Shown: positions 24,988 to 34,692, numbered from the stretch's first letter. The stretch: DNA of 64,000 nt from Cognatazoarcus halotolerans (GCF_009800965.1 NZ_WUAF01000014.1:54964-118963); one strand, 5' to 3'. A program made the numbers and translations. The notes: generated from the sequence alone by a model not told the origin.

Positions 24988-25421
24988 GCGTTCAACCAGA
25001 AGGTGACCGGGCCATGATTCACGAGCGAGACCCGCATTTCGGCGCCAAAGCGGCCGCTCGCAACGACCGGATGCGCGGCCCGCGCGAGACGTTCGAGGTA
25101 ATCGAACAGGCGTTGAGCGTCGGTTGGCGGGGCGGCAGTCGAAAAGCCGGGGCGTGTTCCCTTGCTGGTGTCGGCAGCCAGGGTGAATTGCGGCACCAAC
25201 AGCAGGCCACCGCCGACGTCCGTCAGCGAGCGATTCATCCGGTCGTCCTTATCCTGAAACACCCGATAACCGAGAAGCCGCTCGACAAGCCGCTGGGCGT
25301 TGCGTTCGACGTCGTCTCGTTCAATGCCGATCAGGGCCAGCAGACCGTGACCGATCTCGCCGACCACCTGATCGTCGACGATCACCCGCGCTTCGGTGAC
25401 CCGTTGAATGAGTCCGATCAA
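24984..25421 (-). CDS. dtd: D-aminoacyl-tRNA deacylase
   Basis: This 145-residue DTD hydrolyses D-aminoacyl-tRNA (and glycyl-tRNA-Ala) to protect translation. The two active-site motifs are present: GGLLLVPQFTLAADTSKG (family SQ-T motif, here with Pro for the usual Ser) and the cross-subunit NHGPVTFWL, which is NxGPVT. The start RVTEARVIVDD fits the family N-terminus. The Ser-to-Pro change in the first motif is a small departure from the best-known members. It is the first gene of the dtd-NlpC pair. Confidence 0.93.
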   Translation of the reverse strand: MIGLIQRVTEARVIVDDQVVGEIGHGLLALIGIERDDVERNAQRLVERLLGYRVFQDKDDRMNRSLTDVGGGLLLVPQFTLAADTSKGTRPGFSTAAPPTDAQRLFDYLERLARAAHPVVASGRFGAEMRVSLVNHGPVTFWLNA

Positions 25422-25517
25422 GTCATTGCTCCGGCGCGGAAGAGCCCCAGGGGGCCGTGGACATTCCCCGCGATCGGCCCCGCGCAGCCTTTTTCCCGAA
25501 AGGCGTGCAGTGACGCA

Positions 25518-26213
25518 TCAGTCGGTCAGCTCCACGGTTCCGTTGATGTTAACCGATACGGTGCTTTCCCCACCCTCGATCGGTGCTGGTGCCGCCTCGG
25601 CGGTTGCCATCGCCACTTTCGCTCGCATATAGACCGGTGGGTGCGTGCCTGATTGGTTGACGCTGAGTCGTTGAATCCGGTATTTCCGGCCGAGCGTGTC
25701 GGCGATCAGCTGGGCGCGGCGCCGGAAATCCGAGATTGCAGCTACCGTGGCCTGATTCTCGGCTGCCCTGCGTGTCTCGGGTGCGGGTTCGAGATTGATC
25801 TGCGAGACAGCCAGACGTGACTGCAGCTTGCCTATCAGGGTGGACATGGCCGCGATATCACGGCTCTCCAGCCGAATCTGCGAACGCATCCGCCAAGCCG
25901 AAAGCGTGCGACCGTCGCGGTCATAGATCGGATAGGTGCTTGTACCTGCGGTAGAGACCTTGACTGAAGGGTAATCCTTGGTGAGCGCGAGCGCCTGGGT
26001 AATGGTCTTGTTCACCTTTTCGGAAAGTCCCGCCGGATTTGAATCCGTCGCCTCGAAATACGCCACCGCAGTGGCCAGGTCGTTCGCCGCTTCGGCGCTC
26101 CCCTCGGCATTGATCTCGACGCTGGGCACCGCCGGTTCTGCAGCGTTTGCGCCGACTGCAGCGAGACTCAGGAAGCTTGCATAAACAAGGTGCGACCAAA
26201 ATCGAGTGCGCAT
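25518..26213 (-). CDS. SIMPL-domain (DUF541) periplasmic protein
   Basis: This 231-residue protein has a signal peptide (VYASFLSLAAVGANA, cleaved near residue 24) and a SIMPL/DUF541 domain occupying the rest (VEINAEGSAEAANDLATAVA, FRRRAQLIADTLGRKYRIQ). The family includes the E. coli YggE-type periplasmic proteins linked to stress tolerance; no enzymatic motif is known. ATG 26213 is supported by AGAGG upstream. It is divergent from the DMT transporter gene. Function is not recognisable beyond the family. Confidence 0.85.
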   Translation of the reverse strand: MRTRFWSHLVYASFLSLAAVGANAAEPAVPSVEINAEGSAEAANDLATAVAYFEATDSNPAGLSEKVNKTITQALALTKDYPSVKVSTAGTSTYPIYDRDGRTLSAWRMRSQIRLESRDIAAMSTLIGKLQSRLAVSQINLEPAPETRRAAENQATVAAISDFRRRAQLIADTLGRKYRIQRLSVNQSGTHPPVYMRAKVAMATAEAAPAPIEGGESTVSVNINGTVELTD

Positions 26214-26371
26214 TTGGACCTCTTCATGTTGTAACGGATGGCGCCGGATCCCGACCCCTCTCAATGCTGCCGCAGATCGGCTTCGTAACGCAAATCGATG
26301 CGGGACGCTTGCTTGCAGGCTGTGCGGTAGATCGTCATGATGCCGGGCTATCTCGTTGAGCAACACAATCC

Positions 26372-27250
26372 ATGGATGCAAACCGTCTCGTCGGTGCGCT
26401 TTATGTAGCCGTTTCCGCAACCGCGTTTGGCGCAATGGCGATCTTTGCCCGCAATGCCTATGCAAGTGGTGCCGATGTTACCGCGGTCCTGTTCCTGCGC
26501 TTCCTGATCGCCGGCGCGGTGATGGGCTGCGCAATGCTCCTGTTCCGGCGGCGCTGGCCGCGTGGGCGCAATCTCGCCGTGCTGGTCGGTATGGGCGGAA
26601 TCGGTTACGTTGGGCAGTCGTTCTGTTTCTTCTCGGCGCTCAATTACGCGAGTGCAGGCCTCGTCGCGCTGTTGCTTTATCTACATCCTTTCATGGTCAC
26701 ACTTATCAGCGCGGCATTGTTTGGGCTGCGTTTGACGGCACTGCGCCTGGGGGCCGTGATTGCCGCATTGCTCGGGACTGCGCTTACCATAGGCTCCGAT
26801 ATCAGCGGAGAGCCACTGGGAATTCTGTTGGGCGTGGGCGCCGCAGTGCTCTATTCGATCTACATCCTGGTTGGCAGTCGAGTTCTCAGTGAGGAGGATC
26901 CTTTTGCCGCCGCGTGCGTGGTGATGCTTGCTGCCGCCGCGAGTTTCGGGGCGATCGTGATGACGGCCGGCGCGCGTTTTCCGGAAAGCGGCGGTGGGTG
27001 GACGTCGATCGTGATGATCGCGCTGCTATGCAGCGTTGCGGGAATCGTCTGTTTTTTTGCCGGCATGCGGCGGCTTGGGCCCTCCGATGCGGCGACCCTG
27101 TCGACGCTGGAGCCGGTTGTCACCTTTGTGCTTGCCGGAATATTTCTTGGTGAACCGGTTCTTGCGAATCAGGTCGTTGGCGGTGCGGTTATTCTCACCG
27201 CGGTCGTCGTGCTGGCCAGAGCGCATGCTGCAACGCCCCGACCGGGTTGA
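26372..27250 (+). CDS. EamA/DMT-superfamily exporter
   Basis: This 292-residue protein has ten hydrophobic helices in two EamA repeats (about 8-140 and 152-288), the usual drug/metabolite transporter size. Ends of the repeats show the DMT pattern around LNYASAGLVALLLYLHPF and the second-half TLEPVVTFVLAGIFLGEP. Likely an inner-membrane exporter of amino acids or other small metabolites; the substrate cannot be inferred. Two upstream overlapping frames are shadows. It lies convergent with the gamma carbonic anhydrase gene. Confidence 0.88.
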   Translation: MDANRLVGALYVAVSATAFGAMAIFARNAYASGADVTAVLFLRFLIAGAVMGCAMLLFRRRWPRGRNLAVLVGMGGIGYVGQSFCFFSALNYASAGLVALLLYLHPFMVTLISAALFGLRLTALRLGAVIAALLGTALTIGSDISGEPLGILLGVGAAVLYSIYILVGSRVLSEEDPFAAACVVMLAAAASFGAIVMTAGARFPESGGGWTSIVMIALLCSVAGIVCFFAGMRRLGPSDAATLSTLEPVVTFVLAGIFLGEPVLANQVVGGAVILTAVVVLARAHAATPRPG

Positions 27251-27286
27251 GCGGGCTCCGCCTGTCCTGCTTCTCGACGAGTTTCC

Positions 27287-27823
27287 TCAGGCTTTCACGG
27301 GTGTGATGTCCACCAGATCGGCCGCGTAGCGGCGTGCATTGCCGACGTAGCCGTCTGCGTTCTCCATGAGGCGATGCAGATCGTCATCGGTGAGCTGTCG
27401 AATGATGCGCCCGGGCGAGCCTACTACCAGAGAACGATCCGGGATGACCTTGCCTTCGGGGATCAGGGTATTCGCGCCGATGATGCAGTTTTTGCCGATG
27501 ACCGCCCTGTTGAGCACGACTGCGCTGATGCCGATCAGACTGCCGTCGCCGATGGTACAGCCGTGGAGCATTACCATGTGCCCGATCGTCACGTTGCTGC
27601 CAATGGTGAGGGGAACACCGTCGTCGGTATGCAGTACCGACCCATCCTGGATATTGCTTCCTTCGCCCACGGTGATCGGGTCGTTATCGCCGCGGAGCAC
27701 CGCGCCAAACCATATGTTCGCTCTGGCCCCGAGCCTCACGTCACCAATGACCGTGGCGTTATCTGCAATCCAGCAGCCTTCCCCGATTTCGGGGGCGCGA
27801 TCACCCAGCCTGTAGATCGGCAT
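27287..27823 (-). CDS. gamma carbonic anhydrase-like hexapeptide protein (YrdA type)
   Basis: This 178-residue left-handed beta-helix protein is built of hexapeptide repeats ([39 protein letters not shown]). The zinc-ligand histidines expected for gamma carbonic anhydrases are present ([16 protein letters not shown]). The length matches the YrdA/CaiE-like group, where carbonic anhydrase activity is variable. It is separated from the upstream FAD-dehydrogenase gene by 135 bases and may be read with it. Confidence 0.9.
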   Translation of the reverse strand: MPIYRLGDRAPEIGEGCWIADNATVIGDVRLGARANIWFGAVLRGDNDPITVGEGSNIQDGSVLHTDDGVPLTIGSNVTIGHMVMLHGCTIGDGSLIGISAVVLNRAVIGKNCIIGANTLIPEGKVIPDRSLVVGSPGRIIRQLTDDDLHRLMENADGYVGNARRYAADLVDITPVKA

Positions 27824-27958
27824 GGTCTAACCTCTTCTGTTGTTTTCGCACCCGTTTCGGGCGTTTGGGCCGGCAATGATAGCAGTGGGCAGGGGTGCTG
27901 CAAACCGTGCCGCCATACGCACCCAGTGCCGGGGCGGGAACGCCGACGGAGCAGCTTT

Positions 27959-29344
27959 TCAGATAACCTTCCCCGGGTTGAGGATGCCGTCGGGGTCCAG
28001 TGCCCGCTTGAGCGTTCGCATGAGCGCGATTTCGGCCTCGCTGCGGGAGTAATTCAGGAAGGGGCGCTTCAGCGTTCCAATACCATGTTCGGCCGAAATT
28101 GCCCCGCCATAGTCCTTCACAATCTCGTATACCGCGGTTTCGGCCTCATGTGCCGTCGCTTCACTGCCATCCGCCAGGCTATATATGAGATGCAGGTTGG
28201 AGTCGCCGATATGTCCGAAATACAGCCCCTCCTGGCCGGGCCAACGTTCGTCCAGCGCGGTCCGCATACGTTCGACGGCCTCACCGATCTGGCCGATCGG
28301 AATGCTGACGTCGAAGGCCAGCATTGGCGCGAGATGGCTCATGATCTCGGGCGTTGCGTCGCGCAGCGCCCAGAATGAAGCCGTATCGGATTCCGATCGG
28401 GCAAGCGTTGCGTCGAGCACCAGACCCAGCGTCATCGCCTCTTCTAGCATGGCCTCGAAGCGCTCACCATCGCGAAGCGGATCGGCGGTCACCATGTCGG
28501 TAAGTACATAGAATGGTGCGTCGCCCAAGGGGGCGCGGGCTTTGCCATAAGAGGTTGCTGCGCGGTAGTAATCGGGCCACATGGCCTCAAACGCACCGAC
28601 CGCTCCGACCAGGCGACGTTGCGCAAGGCGCAAAAGCTTCACGGCAGCGTCGAAGCCATCGACTGCGCACAGTGCGGTGCAGGGCGCAGCGGTTTGCGGT
28701 TGAAGACGCAATACCGCCCTGGTAATCACGCCGAGCGTCCCCTCGCTGCCGATGAATAGGTGCTTTAGGTCGTAGCCGGAATTGTTCTTCTGCATCTTGT
28801 TCAACATAGACAGCACCGTTCCGTCCGCCAGTACCACCTCGAGACCAAGGACATGATCACGGGCCATGCCGTACCGAATCACCCGGTTTCCTCCCGCGTT
28901 GGTCGACAGGCCGCCGCCGACCACTGCGCTGCCGCGTGCTCCCCAATCCAGCGCGAAGAGGAACCCATGGGCATGTGCGGCTTCCTGCACGACCTGAATC
29001 GGTGTGCCGGCAAGTGCCGTAAGCGTGGCCGCAGCGGTGTCCACCTCCTCTACACCGTTCAGGCGCTCAAGCGTGAGCGCCACCTGCCCGGCTCCCGGAA
29101 CCGCTGCACCCGTCAGGCCGGTGAGACCGCCCTGTGGTACCACGGGCGTACCGAAACCATGACAGATCGCAAGAGCCGCCGCGACGTCGGCAGTGTTTTT
29201 TGGCCGCAGCAGGGCCAGTGGCTTACCTTCGGGCACGCCACTCCAGTCCTTGAGGTAGCGGGCTTCGATCGCGTCGCCGACGATGACTTGATCGGCCCCG
29301 AGTTTTTCGACAAGACGATCAATCAACGCCGCGGTTTCGGTCAC
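27959..29344 (-). CDS. FAD-linked D-2-hydroxyacid dehydrogenase (GlcD/D-lactate type)
   Basis: This 461-residue flavoprotein has an N-terminal PCMH FAD-binding domain (VVPQGGLTGLTGAAVPGAGQ) and a C-terminal oxidase domain ending in ISAEHGIGTLKRPFL. Both are hallmarks of the GlcD/D-lactate dehydrogenase (cytochrome or quinone) family. I chose GTG 29344 because AGGAG lies eight bases upstream; the open frame extends 18 codons further without a site. No glcE/glcF partners are adjacent, which favours a single-subunit D-lactate or related dehydrogenase. It sits 75 bases after hppD on the same strand. Confidence 0.9.
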   Translation of the reverse strand: MTETAALIDRLVEKLGADQVIVGDAIEARYLKDWSGVPEGKPLALLRPKNTADVAAALAICHGFGTPVVPQGGLTGLTGAAVPGAGQVALTLERLNGVEEVDTAAATLTALAGTPIQVVQEAAHAHGFLFALDWGARGSAVVGGGLSTNAGGNRVIRYGMARDHVLGLEVVLADGTVLSMLNKMQKNNSGYDLKHLFIGSEGTLGVITRAVLRLQPQTAAPCTALCAVDGFDAAVKLLRLAQRRLVGAVGAFEAMWPDYYRAATSYGKARAPLGDAPFYVLTDMVTADPLRDGERFEAMLEEAMTLGLVLDATLARSESDTASFWALRDATPEIMSHLAPMLAFDVSIPIGQIGEAVERMRTALDERWPGQEGLYFGHIGDSNLHLIYSLADGSEATAHEAETAVYEIVKDYGGAISAEHGIGTLKRPFLNYSRSEAEIALMRTLKRALDPDGILNPGKVI

Positions 29345-29419
29345 TGGGAGTCTCCTGGTTGGTTTGGCTCGAGATGATAAGGGATCCTGATCCGCCATGT
29401 TGATCAGTGGCTCGGGTAT

Positions 29420-30535
29420 TCAGGACGGTTCCTGCTTGAGCACGCCCCGGCGAATCTGATCGACCTCTATCGATTCGAACAAGGCTTTGAAATTGCCCTC
29501 ACCAAAGCCCTCGTTGCCCTTGCGCTGAATGAACTCGAAGAAGATCGGACCGATCTGGTTCTCCGAAAAAATCTGGAGCAGCAGATCGCCCGCGGCACCA
29601 TCTACCAGAATGCGGCGCCGTCGAAGTTCGGCAGTCGGTTCGCCGTGTCCCACGATTCGTTCGTCCAGCATCTCGTAGTAGGTGTCGGGAGTATCCAGCA
29701 GCTTGATACCGTTGGCTCCAAGCCCGTCGACGGTTTCATAAAGGTTTTCGCTTGAAAGGGCGATGTGCTGGATACCCTCGCCATGATAACGATCCAGATA
29801 TTCCTGGATCTGGCCTCGGGTTTCGTTGCCTTCTTCGTTGATCGGGATCCTTATCTTGCCGCAGGGCGATGTCATCGCCTTGGACTTGATCCCGGTTATC
29901 TGACCTTCGATGTCGAAGTAACGAATCTCGCGGAAGTTGAACAGTCGTTCGTAGAAATCAGCCCATTCGTTCATTCGTCCCCGATGAACATTGTGCGTGA
30001 GATGATCGATCGCCCGTAGACCGAGTCCTTTGGGTGCGGGGTCCACTTCGTTGCCTGAGTCGTCAAGGAGCGGCTCGAAGTCAACGTCGTAGATGCTGAT
30101 GTCACCCACGCCGCCCTTGCGACCGTTCTTCCCCCGCCAGCGGTCGACAAGATAGATGAGTGAATCGCCGATGCCCTTTATCGCGGGAATGTTCAACTCC
30201 ATCGGACCCGCATGATTGTCGAATCCCCATGCGCCTAATTCGAGTGCCTTGCGGTAGGCAGAGCGCGCATCCTGCACCCTGAAAGCGATGGCACAGATGG
30301 ACGGACCATGCAGCCGAGCAAACCGTTGGGCAAATGAGTCGGGCTCAGCGTTCAGGATGAAATTGATACCGCCCTGGCGGTAAAGGGTGACATTCTTCTG
30401 TCGATGTCGAGCAATCGGCGTGAATCCGAGCTGTTCAAAAAGCCTGCCCATCGCGACCGGATCGGGTGCCGCGTATTCGACGAACTCGAATCCATCCGTC
30501 CCCATGGGGTTTGACCACAGGTCGAGGGTACTCAT
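29420..30535 (-). CDS. hppD: 4-hydroxyphenylpyruvate dioxygenase
   Basis: This 371-residue Fe(II) dioxygenase converts 4-hydroxyphenylpyruvate to homogentisate in tyrosine degradation. The iron ligands are visible: His in [11 protein letters not shown], His in [11 protein letters not shown], and Glu in [19 protein letters not shown]. Two vicinal-oxygen-chelate halves give the usual length. The region before ATG 30535 has an AGGAGA-type site. No homogentisate dioxygenase or fumarylacetoacetase gene follows, so the rest of the pathway must be elsewhere. Confidence 0.96.
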   Translation of the reverse strand: MSTLDLWSNPMGTDGFEFVEYAAPDPVAMGRLFEQLGFTPIARHRQKNVTLYRQGGINFILNAEPDSFAQRFARLHGPSICAIAFRVQDARSAYRKALELGAWGFDNHAGPMELNIPAIKGIGDSLIYLVDRWRGKNGRKGGVGDISIYDVDFEPLLDDSGNEVDPAPKGLGLRAIDHLTHNVHRGRMNEWADFYERLFNFREIRYFDIEGQITGIKSKAMTSPCGKIRIPINEEGNETRGQIQEYLDRYHGEGIQHIALSSENLYETVDGLGANGIKLLDTPDTYYEMLDERIVGHGEPTAELRRRRILVDGAAGDLLLQIFSENQIGPIFFEFIQRKGNEGFGEGNFKALFESIEVDQIRRGVLKQEPS

Positions 30536-30727
30536 CTTGTCTCTCCTTCGGTGTTTTTTCGATTCGCCTCGAGCATGCGGCGAATCGATACACTTTAGAG
30601 ATTCAAGTTAGGCATTCGGTTGCGAAATTACCCCGGATGCGGCCCTTTCCGGGCATGAACTTTCCTTTGGACGCCGTTCTCCGGGTGAAAAATCCGACGC
30701 CCGCAAGATCGCGGAACTATGTTGCGA

Positions 30728-30768
30728 CGTCACGCTGCTCGCCGGATGGCGTCTCGGGCAGCGTGACG
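30728..30768 (-). terminator. hairpin downstream of usp
   Basis: An 11-bp perfect stem (30728-30738 with 30758-30768) with a 19-base loop lies 5 bases beyond the usp stop on the minus strand. It lacks a good T-tract, so it may act with Rho or as a 3' stabiliser. The remaining bases to the hppD start show no other clear signal. Confidence 0.5.
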
Positions 30769-30772
30769 ACGT

Positions 30773-31231
30773 TCAGGTTGTCGCCTCTTCGCGATAAACG
30801 AGAACCGGAATACGGCAGTGTGTCAGCACCTTCTGGGTCTCACTGCCCAGAAGCAGGCTTGCCAAGCCACGGCGACCGTGGGACGACATGAAGATCAGGT
30901 CGCATTCGTGACGTTTCGCAGCGGCGATGATTGCTTCGTAAGGTACCTCGTTGACGACCGTGTCGCTCGTCGAACTCACTGCGGATGCGTTGGCCATGGC
31001 GCATGCATCGGCAAGAATCCGGTCGGCTTCCGCTTTTGCCGAAGCTGCGAACTGCTCGGGTGTCGTCGGGTCGATAAGCGCACCCTCGCCGTAGATCGGC
31101 ATTGGAAAGTCCGGCTGGGCATAGAAGAAGACGATCTTTGCGCCGGACTCCTGTGCAAACGAAACTGCCCGTCGAACGGTGCTCTTGGAGAGGTCGGAGC
31201 CATCGGTGGGGACGAGGATATTCTTGAACAT
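30773..31231 (-). CDS. universal stress protein (UspA family, ATP-binding type)
   Basis: This 152-residue single-domain protein begins MFKNILVPTDGSDLSK and carries the ATP-binding G-2x-G-9x-G(S/T) motif near the C-terminus (MSSHGRRGLASLLLGSETQ). ATG 31231 is preceded by GGAGG; the nine-codon extension upstream is unlikely. It is divergent from the beta-CASP nuclease-phaC pair. A TATAAT on the minus strand (31264-31269) with an FNR/ANR box about 42 bases upstream of the expected start site fits a class II oxygen-regulated promoter. Likely role: survival under oxygen or energy limitation. Confidence 0.93.
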   Translation of the reverse strand: MFKNILVPTDGSDLSKSTVRRAVSFAQESGAKIVFFYAQPDFPMPIYGEGALIDPTTPEQFAASAKAEADRILADACAMANASAVSSTSDTVVNEVPYEAIIAAAKRHECDLIFMSSHGRRGLASLLLGSETQKVLTHCRIPVLVYREEATT

Positions 31232-31263
31232 TGAAACCTCCAGTAGGAGCGGGATCACGATTC

Positions 31264-31269
31264 ATTATA
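31264..31269 (-). promoter_or_regulatory. -10 element of an FNR-type usp promoter
   Basis: TATAAT on the minus strand is placed so that the FNR-like box at 31294-31307 is centred about 42 bases upstream of the predicted start, the spacing of class II FNR activation. Confidence 0.6.
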
Positions 31270-31293
31270 TGCGCCCGTTCGGACAAGAGCCGA

Positions 31294-31307
31294 TTGACAA
31301 GGATCAA
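31294..31307. promoter_or_regulatory. FNR/ANR box between usp and the nuclease-phaC operon
   Basis: TTGAC-AAGG-ATCAA matches the consensus TTGAT-N4-ATCAA at nine of ten positions. It lies in the 131-base divergent gap, 62 bases from the usp start and 55 bases from the nuclease start. An fnr gene is 3.4 kb away. Confidence 0.75.
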
Positions 31308-31362
31308 GCAGCCCCGCGATGTTCGCGCGATGATTCGATCAATCGATGGTCGGGGAGCTCAC

Positions 31363-32820
31363 ATGACAAGTATGGAAGTATGCTTTCACGGCGCGGCGGG
31401 AGAAGTGACAGGTTCCTGTTACGAGGTCCGGCACCCCGGTGGGCGGTTCCTGGTCGATTGCGGCATGTTCCAGGGCGGCCGGGAGGCAGACGGCAAGAAT
31501 CGTCGCGCGCTCAATTTCGACGTCCGCGAGATCGATTTCGTACTGTTGACCCATGCACACATCGATCATTCAGGCCTGCTTCCGCGACTTTTCGCGCTTG
31601 GCTACAGTGGTCCGATCATATGCACCAGCGCGACCGCGGATCTGTTGGAAGTCATGCTGCGCGATGCCGCCCATATCCAGGAAAAGGAGGCCGAGTGGCG
31701 CCTTCGGCGTCAGCGCAGGGGTGGCGCAAAGCGCGTCACGGAGACGGCGCCAATCTACACGGTGGCGCAGGCCGAGCATTGTCTGCGCTATGTCGAGAAG
31801 CATGATTACGACGAACGGATAATTGTTTCCGAGCAGATCGAAGTCTGTTTCCGAGACGCCGGACACATCCTCGGATCGGCAATCGTGGAGGTGTGGCTCG
31901 GTGCCGCCGGGCAGCGCCGGAAGCTTGTTTTCTCGGGTGATCTGGGGCAACCCGATCGACCCATTCTGCGCGATCCGACGCCGATATCCGTAGCCGATTA
32001 CCTGTGGGTCGAGTCAACTTACGGTGATCGCCTCCACCGGGCCTTCGATGATACCCGGAGTGAGTTGATCGAAGCCCTGCACAACACGTTACACGTACGA
32101 CATGGCAATGTAGTCATTCCGGCCTTTGCAGTAGGGCGCACTCAGGAGATTCTCGTCGTGCTGGCCGAACTCGTCAGAAGCGGTGACGTTGCGCCACTGC
32201 AGGTTTACGTGGATTCTCCGATGGCCACGGCAGTCACCGAACTGACGATGCGTCACGACGACCTCTGGGACGACGAGAGCAAGGCGTTGCAGGCTTGGTG
32301 GCGCAGCAATCCCGAGCGTTTCAGGGTGCGTTTCGTTTCCGATGTAGAGGAGTCGATTGCGCTGAACCAGGTAAAGAGCGGTGCAGTGATTATCTCCGCC
32401 AGCGGGATGTGTGACGCCGGTCGCATCAAGCATCACCTCAAGTACAACCTTCCGCGGCCGGAATGCGCCATTGTCATTGCCGGGTTTCAGGCCGCCGGTA
32501 CGCTCGGGAGGCGCCTGGTGGATGGGGCGAAGCTCGTAAGGTTGTTTGGTGACCCAGTCGTGGTGAGGGCGGCTGTCCACACCATCGGCGGACTCTCCGC
32601 CCACGCGGACCAGGCAGCGTTGATTTCCTGGTTGGGCAACTTCAGTTCTCCTCCGAAAATGACGTTTGTAGTCCATGGTGAGCAGAGCAGCGCATGCGCG
32701 CTGACGAAGCTCGTTGAGGAAAGGTTGCAGTGGCGCAATGTGACCATTCCCTCGGCCGGGGAATGCATCGCGCTTGATGCGGCGTCAGAGAGAGACAAAC
32801 AAGGACAATGGGAATCATGA
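31363..32820 (+). CDS. beta-CASP metallo-beta-lactamase-fold RNA nuclease
   Basis: This 485-residue protein has a metallo-beta-lactamase domain with the zinc motif THAHIDHSGLLPRL, further ligands (FRDAGHILGSA, VFSGDLG), an inserted beta-CASP domain (VNSP-like VDSPMATAVTE, SASGMCDAGRIKHHLKYN) and a C-terminal RNA-specificity segment (HTIGGLSAHADQAALISWL). This is the layout of CPSF73-like bacterial RNases. GGGGAG precedes ATG 31363. Its stop overlaps the phaC start as ATGA. The coupling to phaC and the FNR box upstream suggest a role under low oxygen. The RNA targets are unknown. Confidence 0.93.
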   Translation: MTSMEVCFHGAAGEVTGSCYEVRHPGGRFLVDCGMFQGGREADGKNRRALNFDVREIDFVLLTHAHIDHSGLLPRLFALGYSGPIICTSATADLLEVMLRDAAHIQEKEAEWRLRRQRRGGAKRVTETAPIYTVAQAEHCLRYVEKHDYDERIIVSEQIEVCFRDAGHILGSAIVEVWLGAAGQRRKLVFSGDLGQPDRPILRDPTPISVADYLWVESTYGDRLHRAFDDTRSELIEALHNTLHVRHGNVVIPAFAVGRTQEILVVLAELVRSGDVAPLQVYVDSPMATAVTELTMRHDDLWDDESKALQAWWRSNPERFRVRFVSDVEESIALNQVKSGAVIISASGMCDAGRIKHHLKYNLPRPECAIVIAGFQAAGTLGRRLVDGAKLVRLFGDPVVVRAAVHTIGGLSAHADQAALISWLGNFSSPPKMTFVVHGEQSSACALTKLVEERLQWRNVTIPSAGECIALDAASERDKQGQWES

Positions 32821-34586
32821 GCGATAAACCTACCAAGACCAAACGGGCGCGGCGGACCAGTTCGCCGGCCGTGAATCCTGGGGAACTGGCGAGAAAATCG
32901 TTTCGGCAGATCCACGAGACCGTCGAGGGCGCCGTTGATCCGCTCGGCCTCGCCGCGCCCATCGTGCATGCCCAACTTGCCTGGATGGCCCATCCGCAGG
33001 AACTGGCGGAGGCGAGTACCCGGCTTGCCGGGGAATTGTGGGAGTTGCAGTGGCACAACTGGCGGCGCATGGTCGGTCTTTCCAGCCGCGACCCGGCCGA
33101 ACCCCATGCGGACGACACGCGTTTTCGCGATCCGGTGTGGCGTGAATCGGCGGGTTGGGACGTTCTCAAGGAGAGCTACCTGATCTTTACCCGAAACATG
33201 CAGGACATGCTTTACGCAACACCCGGTCTTTCCAGCAAGGAGCGGCGGCGTGCCGCCTTCTGGTGGCGCAAGTGGCTGAACGCCACGGCCCCCACCAATT
33301 TTCTGCTGACCAACCCGGTCGCTTTGCGCAAGGCGATCGGGACACGCGGGAACTCGTTGGTCTCCGGATTCCGCAATTTTCTCGATGATCTCGAGGCCGG
33401 TTCGGTACGTATGACCGACCCCTCTGATTTCGTGGTCGGGAAAAATCTGGCGATGACGCCGGGCGCGGTGGTGTTCCGCAATCGATTGTTGGAAGTGATC
33501 CATTACGCGCCCACCCGGCCGAAGGTACACAAGGAGCCGGTCGTCATCGTGACGCCCTGGATCAACAAGTTCTACATTCTGGATCTGAATCACAAGAAGA
33601 GCATGGTGCGTTACCTGCTCGAACAAGGCCTCGACGTCTTTATCACCAGTTGGAAGAACCCTGATGAAAGCATGCGCGATGTGAGTTTCGATGATTACCT
33701 CACCGATGGGGTCAATGCGATCGTCGAAACCGCACGTGGATTCACCGGCGCCCCGAAGGTGCATGCGGTCGGCTATTGCATCGGAGGAACAGCGCTTTCC
33801 ATCTACATGGCCTGGGCCAACAGGAAGTTTGCGGCGGAGGATGTCCCGGTCCGAGACTGGACTCTGTTTACCACCCTGGTCGATTTTCACAAACCTGGCG
33901 ACATCGAGGTCTTCATCGACGAAGCCAGCGTACGCTTCATCAACAACGGCATGGCCCGCAAGGGCTATCTCGACGGCAAGGACATGGCGTCATCCTTCCG
34001 GCTGCTCCGGTCCAACAGCCTGATCTGGCACTATGTGGTGCACGGCTGGCTTTACGGTGAAAAGCCAGCGCCATTCGATGTCCTGTTCTGGAACATGGAT
34101 ACCACGCGAATGCCGTATGCCATGCATTCGTGGTACCTGCGTGAGCTCTACCTGAACAATCGTCTGAAGGATGATGACGCCCTCGAGGTGGCCGGTCAGC
34201 CGATCGCACTGAGCCGGATCGAACAACCGCTCTACGCTGTGGCCGCCGAAGACGATCACATTGCTCCCTGGCATGAGACCTTTCGCATCGCCAATCTCGT
34301 TACCGGTCCGAAGCGTTATGTGCTGTCGAGTTCCGGACACATTCTGGGAATCGTGAACCCGCCGGTATCACCTCCGAAGCGGACCTTCCGGGCCGGTGAT
34401 GCCCACCGGGCCGAATCCGCCGATGCCTGGCACGCACGTACGCCACAGGCGGATGGCAGCTGGTGGGAAGACTGGATGGCCTGGTTGAAGCCCCGCTGTG
34501 GAGAGCTGGTACCGGCAAGCGAGGCCGCATCGCAGGCTTTCCCAAGTCTTGCGGCTGCTCCCGGCACCTACGTGCTGGAGCCGTGA
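32817..34586 (+). CDS. phaC: class I poly(3-hydroxyalkanoate) synthase
   Basis: This 589-residue PHA polymerase has the lipase-like box GYCIGG with the nucleophile Cys, the Asp in AVAAEDDHIAPWHE and the catalytic His in SSGHILGIVNPP. It has an N-terminal PhaC_N domain followed by an alpha/beta-hydrolase domain, and its length is typical for class I. I place the start at ATG 32817, which overlaps the nuclease stop; an ATG three codons earlier is possible. No phaA, phaB or phasin gene is adjacent. It polymerises hydroxyacyl-CoAs into storage granules, probably induced when oxygen limits NADH reoxidation. Confidence 0.95.
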   Translation: MSDKPTKTKRARRTSSPAVNPGELARKSFRQIHETVEGAVDPLGLAAPIVHAQLAWMAHPQELAEASTRLAGELWELQWHNWRRMVGLSSRDPAEPHADDTRFRDPVWRESAGWDVLKESYLIFTRNMQDMLYATPGLSSKERRRAAFWWRKWLNATAPTNFLLTNPVALRKAIGTRGNSLVSGFRNFLDDLEAGSVRMTDPSDFVVGKNLAMTPGAVVFRNRLLEVIHYAPTRPKVHKEPVVIVTPWINKFYILDLNHKKSMVRYLLEQGLDVFITSWKNPDESMRDVSFDDYLTDGVNAIVETARGFTGAPKVHAVGYCIGGTALSIYMAWANRKFAAEDVPVRDWTLFTTLVDFHKPGDIEVFIDEASVRFINNGMARKGYLDGKDMASSFRLLRSNSLIWHYVVHGWLYGEKPAPFDVLFWNMDTTRMPYAMHSWYLRELYLNNRLKDDDALEVAGQPIALSRIEQPLYAVAAEDDHIAPWHETFRIANLVTGPKRYVLSSSGHILGIVNPPVSPPKRTFRAGDAHRAESADAWHARTPQADGSWWEDWMAWLKPRCGELVPASEAASQAFPSLAAAPGTYVLEP

Positions 34587-34652
34587 TGAGAGGCGCCGCG
34601 CGAAAACGACCGACGCAGTTCCGCTGAGACGTTCCGATGCCTCGAAGATGTG

Positions 34653-34686
34653 AGCGGGCGGGGGCTTCCCGGAGCCCCGACCGCTT
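34653..34686. terminator. bidirectional terminator-like hairpin between phaC and fnr
   Basis: An outer 5-bp stem (AGCGG with CCGCT) and inner 5-bp stem (GGGGC with GCCCC) are separated by a small internal loop, in the 106-base convergent gap. There is no strong T-tract on either strand. Confidence 0.45.
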
Positions 34687-34692
34687 GCGCGA

